The notes below the pieces were generated by a model, which worked only from the letters and a program-made list of their open reading frames with translations, did not search any database and was not told where the DNA came from. This document shows positions 8,133 through 9,176 of a stretch of 9,176 nt of DNA, in pieces; within the stretch, counting starts at the first letter, position 1, and each line of letters begins with the position of its first letter. This stretch comes from Bacillota bacterium. Lineage in GTDB: Bacteria > Bacillota_E > JAJZYS01 > JAILZS01. Where the stretch lies: contig JAKASY010000046.1 of assembly GCA_021817625.1 (NCBI GenBank), positions 1 to 9,176 of the forward strand, given 5' to 3'. The translations under genes were made by a program, and so were the position numbers.

Positions 8133-8578
8133 TGCGGATCATGGCCGTCGACATCGGCGAGCGGCGCGTTGGCCTGGCGGTGAGCGACCCGACCGGGACC
8201 GTGGCGCAGCCCCTGGGCGCTGCGGTCCTCGAGCGGCCCGAGGAGATAGCGGACGCCGTGGCGGAGGCTGCGGTCCGGGCGGGCGCCGAGGCGCTCGTGA
8301 TCGGACTGCCCAGGCACATGAGCGGCAAGGAGGGAGAAGGCGCGCGGCGGGCGCGCGCACTTGCCGCCACGATGAGGGAGCGTCTCGGCGTCGCGGTCGA
8401 CCTCTGGGACGAGCGGCTGACGACGGTGGCGGCCCAGCGTGCCCTGCGCGAGGGCGGCGTATCGGGGCGGCGACGACGGGACAAGGTGGACAAGATGGCT
8501 GCGGCGCTTATCCTGCAGGGGTACCTGGACGCCCGACGGGGCGGCAGCACGACGGGACCGGCACGATCGCGGCCATAG
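8132..8578 (+). CDS. ruvX: RuvX/YqgF family RNase H-fold nuclease (pre-16S rRNA processing)
   Basis: A 148-residue protein of the YqgF family, once called a putative Holliday junction resolvase and now tied to maturation of the 16S rRNA 5' end in E. coli. The N-terminus MRIMAVDIGERRVGLAVSDP carries the first acidic residue, Asp7. LVIGLPRHMSGKEGEGA (55-71) matches the family's VGLPxxMxGxxG block. WDERLTTVAAQ (92-102) has Glu94 and KVDKMAAALILQGYLD (118-133) has Asp120, so the acidic active-site set is complete. The GTG start shares one base with the ireB stop, with no strong ribosome binding site of its own, so coupling is likely. Residues after about 134 form a short basic, Gly/Ser-rich tail (RRGGSTTGPARSRP) beyond the conserved fold. 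Confidence 0.96.
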   Translation: MRIMAVDIGERRVGLAVSDPTGTVAQPLGAAVLERPEEIADAVAEAAVRAGAEALVIGLPRHMSGKEGEGARRARALAATMRERLGVAVDLWDERLTTVAAQRALREGGVSGRRRRDKVDKMAAALILQGYLDARRGGSTTGPARSRP

Positions 8579-8596
8579 CGCCGGGGAGGGATCGAT

Positions 8597-8959
8597 ATGG
8601 CGGACGAGGCCTGGATGGACGAGGACCACGTCATCCTGACGGACGAGGACGGCAAGGAGCACACCTTCGAGGTCGTGGACGTCATCGAGGTGGAGAGCAA
8701 GGAGTACGCCATCCTGGCCCCGGCCGAGGGGGAGGAGGAGGAGATCGACCCGAGCGGCGAGGCGATGATCTTCCGCATCGACCACGACGACGAGGGCGAG
8801 CAGGTGCTCGTGGAGATCGAGGACGACGACGAGTGGGAGCGCGTGGCGGCCGAGTACGACCGGCTCGTGGACGAGGAGGAGGACGAGGACGAGTTCGAGG
8901 ACGAGGAGGAGGCGGACGAAAGCGACGGGGACGACGACGACGGTGAGGACGAGCGGTGA
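8597..8959 (+). CDS. yrzB: DUF1292 protein (YrzB-like) with a highly acidic C-terminal tail
   Basis: The core (about 9-88) matches DUF1292: ILTDEDGKEHTFEVVDVIEV, EYAILAPAEGEEEE, then AMIFRIDHDDEGEQVLVEIE and DDEWERVAAEYDRL. The function of the family is unknown. It is a small cytoplasmic protein regularly placed between ruvX and mltG. The ATG at 8597 follows GGGGAGGG at a good distance. Residues 92-120 are unusual: 23 of 29 are Asp or Glu, encoded by runs of GAC/GAG codons, so this tail is surely disordered and strongly negative. Family members usually end soon after the EEFERVAEAYE-like segment, so the tail looks like an addition. It could keep the protein soluble or bind metal or basic partners; no sequence evidence decides between these. 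Confidence 0.92.
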   Translation: MADEAWMDEDHVILTDEDGKEHTFEVVDVIEVESKEYAILAPAEGEEEEIDPSGEAMIFRIDHDDEGEQVLVEIEDDDEWERVAAEYDRLVDEEEDEDEFEDEEEADESDGDDDDGEDER

Positions 8960-8989
8960 GCTCGCGTCCCAGCCGCGGGCTCGGGTCTG

Positions 8990-9176
8990 ATGCTCGCGCC
9001 GGTGCCGCCCATCCGCCGCGCCGGCGCCCTCGCCCTGGTCGTGGCGTCCGTCGCGGTAGCTGCGTCGGCTCTGCTCGCCGCCGCGGCCGCTCGTCCCGTG
9101 GACTCCAAGTCCGCTCGCACTGAGCTCGTGACCGTCCCCCGCGGGAGCGGCGTGGCGGCTGTGGCGCAGATCCTCG
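8990..9176 (+). CDS. mltG: Endolytic murein transglycosylase MltG, N-terminal fragment (cut by window end)
   Basis: Only the first 62 codons are visible. A short basic N-terminus (MLAPVPPIRR) precedes one transmembrane helix (about 11-35, rich in Ala, Val and Leu), then an extracytoplasmic segment PVDSKSARTELVTVPRGSGV followed by AAVAQIL. This matches the start of the LysM-like region of MltG/YceG proteins (PVDxxS...VTIPKGSSLxxIAxxL). MltG cuts nascent glycan strands at the membrane and sets their length. The catalytic glutamate lies beyond the window. ATG 8990 is the only good in-frame start after the DUF1292 stop in this frame; its ribosome binding site is weak. In Bacillus yrrL occupies the same place after yrzB. 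The call rests on the short match plus gene order. Confidence 0.85.
   Translation, partial: MLAPVPPIRRAGALALVVASVAVAASALLAAAAARPVDSKSARTELVTVPRGSGVAAVAQIL

Noticed and set aside
8956..9123. GTG at 8956 overlapping the DUF1292 stop as the mltG start
   Set aside because: That frame gives an Arg-rich product and stops at 9121-9123. The frame from ATG 8990 gives a membrane helix and an MltG-like segment.

Overview
The window is very GC-rich and carries twelve tightly packed genes, all on the + strand. The order is a Rrf2/CymR-type regulator, cysteine desulfurase, mnmA, an SDR-fold protein, a zinc-ribbon miniprotein, a one-helix membrane miniprotein, an AI-2E family permease, alaS, ireB (UPF0297/yrzL), ruvX (yrrK), a DUF1292 protein (yrzB) and mltG (yrrL). 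Apart from three local additions or losses this is the Bacillota neighbourhood cymR-yrvO-trmU ... yrrI-alaS-yrzL-yrrK-yrzB-yrrL. Strong purine-rich ribosome binding sites and an IreB protein also point to Bacillota. The base composition suggests one of the high-GC lineages (Symbiobacterium, Thermaerobacter, Limnochorda or similar). The lineage is inferred from gene order and family resemblance; no search was run.

Region 1 (2-2690) is a sulfur-handling unit. The 3' part of a cysteine-free, CymR-like Rrf2 regulator is followed by a PLP cysteine desulfurase and the tRNA 2-thiouridylase MnmA. The desulfurase stop and the mnmA start share one base, which fits a desulfurase that supplies the persulfide sulfur MnmA puts into U34 of tRNA.

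Region 2 (2687-5109) is the variable part. In Bacillus it holds the TPR gene yrrB and recD2. Here it holds a catalytically atypical SDR protein coupled to mnmA through a TTGA overlap, a 112-base spacer, two overlapping small genes (zinc ribbon, then glycine-zipper membrane peptide), and an AI-2E family membrane protein with no good standard start codon.

Region 3 (5150-9176) is the conserved block. It contains full-length alaS, then ireB (a small target of the PASTA kinase), ruvX (RNase H-fold, pre-16S rRNA processing), a DUF1292 protein with an extreme Asp/Glu tail, and the first 62 codons of mltG (endolytic transglycosylase), cut by the window edge.

Five of the eleven gene starts inside the window use GTG or TTG and a sixth (the permease) may use CTG. 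Several genes overlap by 1-28 bases, so translation is probably coupled along much of the operon. I saw no mobile element, CRISPR array, RNA gene, T-box leader or convincing terminator. I do not see a new multi-gene system. The parts most worth a second look are the atypical SDR protein, the small-gene pair, and a substitution at a conserved PLP-contacting position of the desulfurase.
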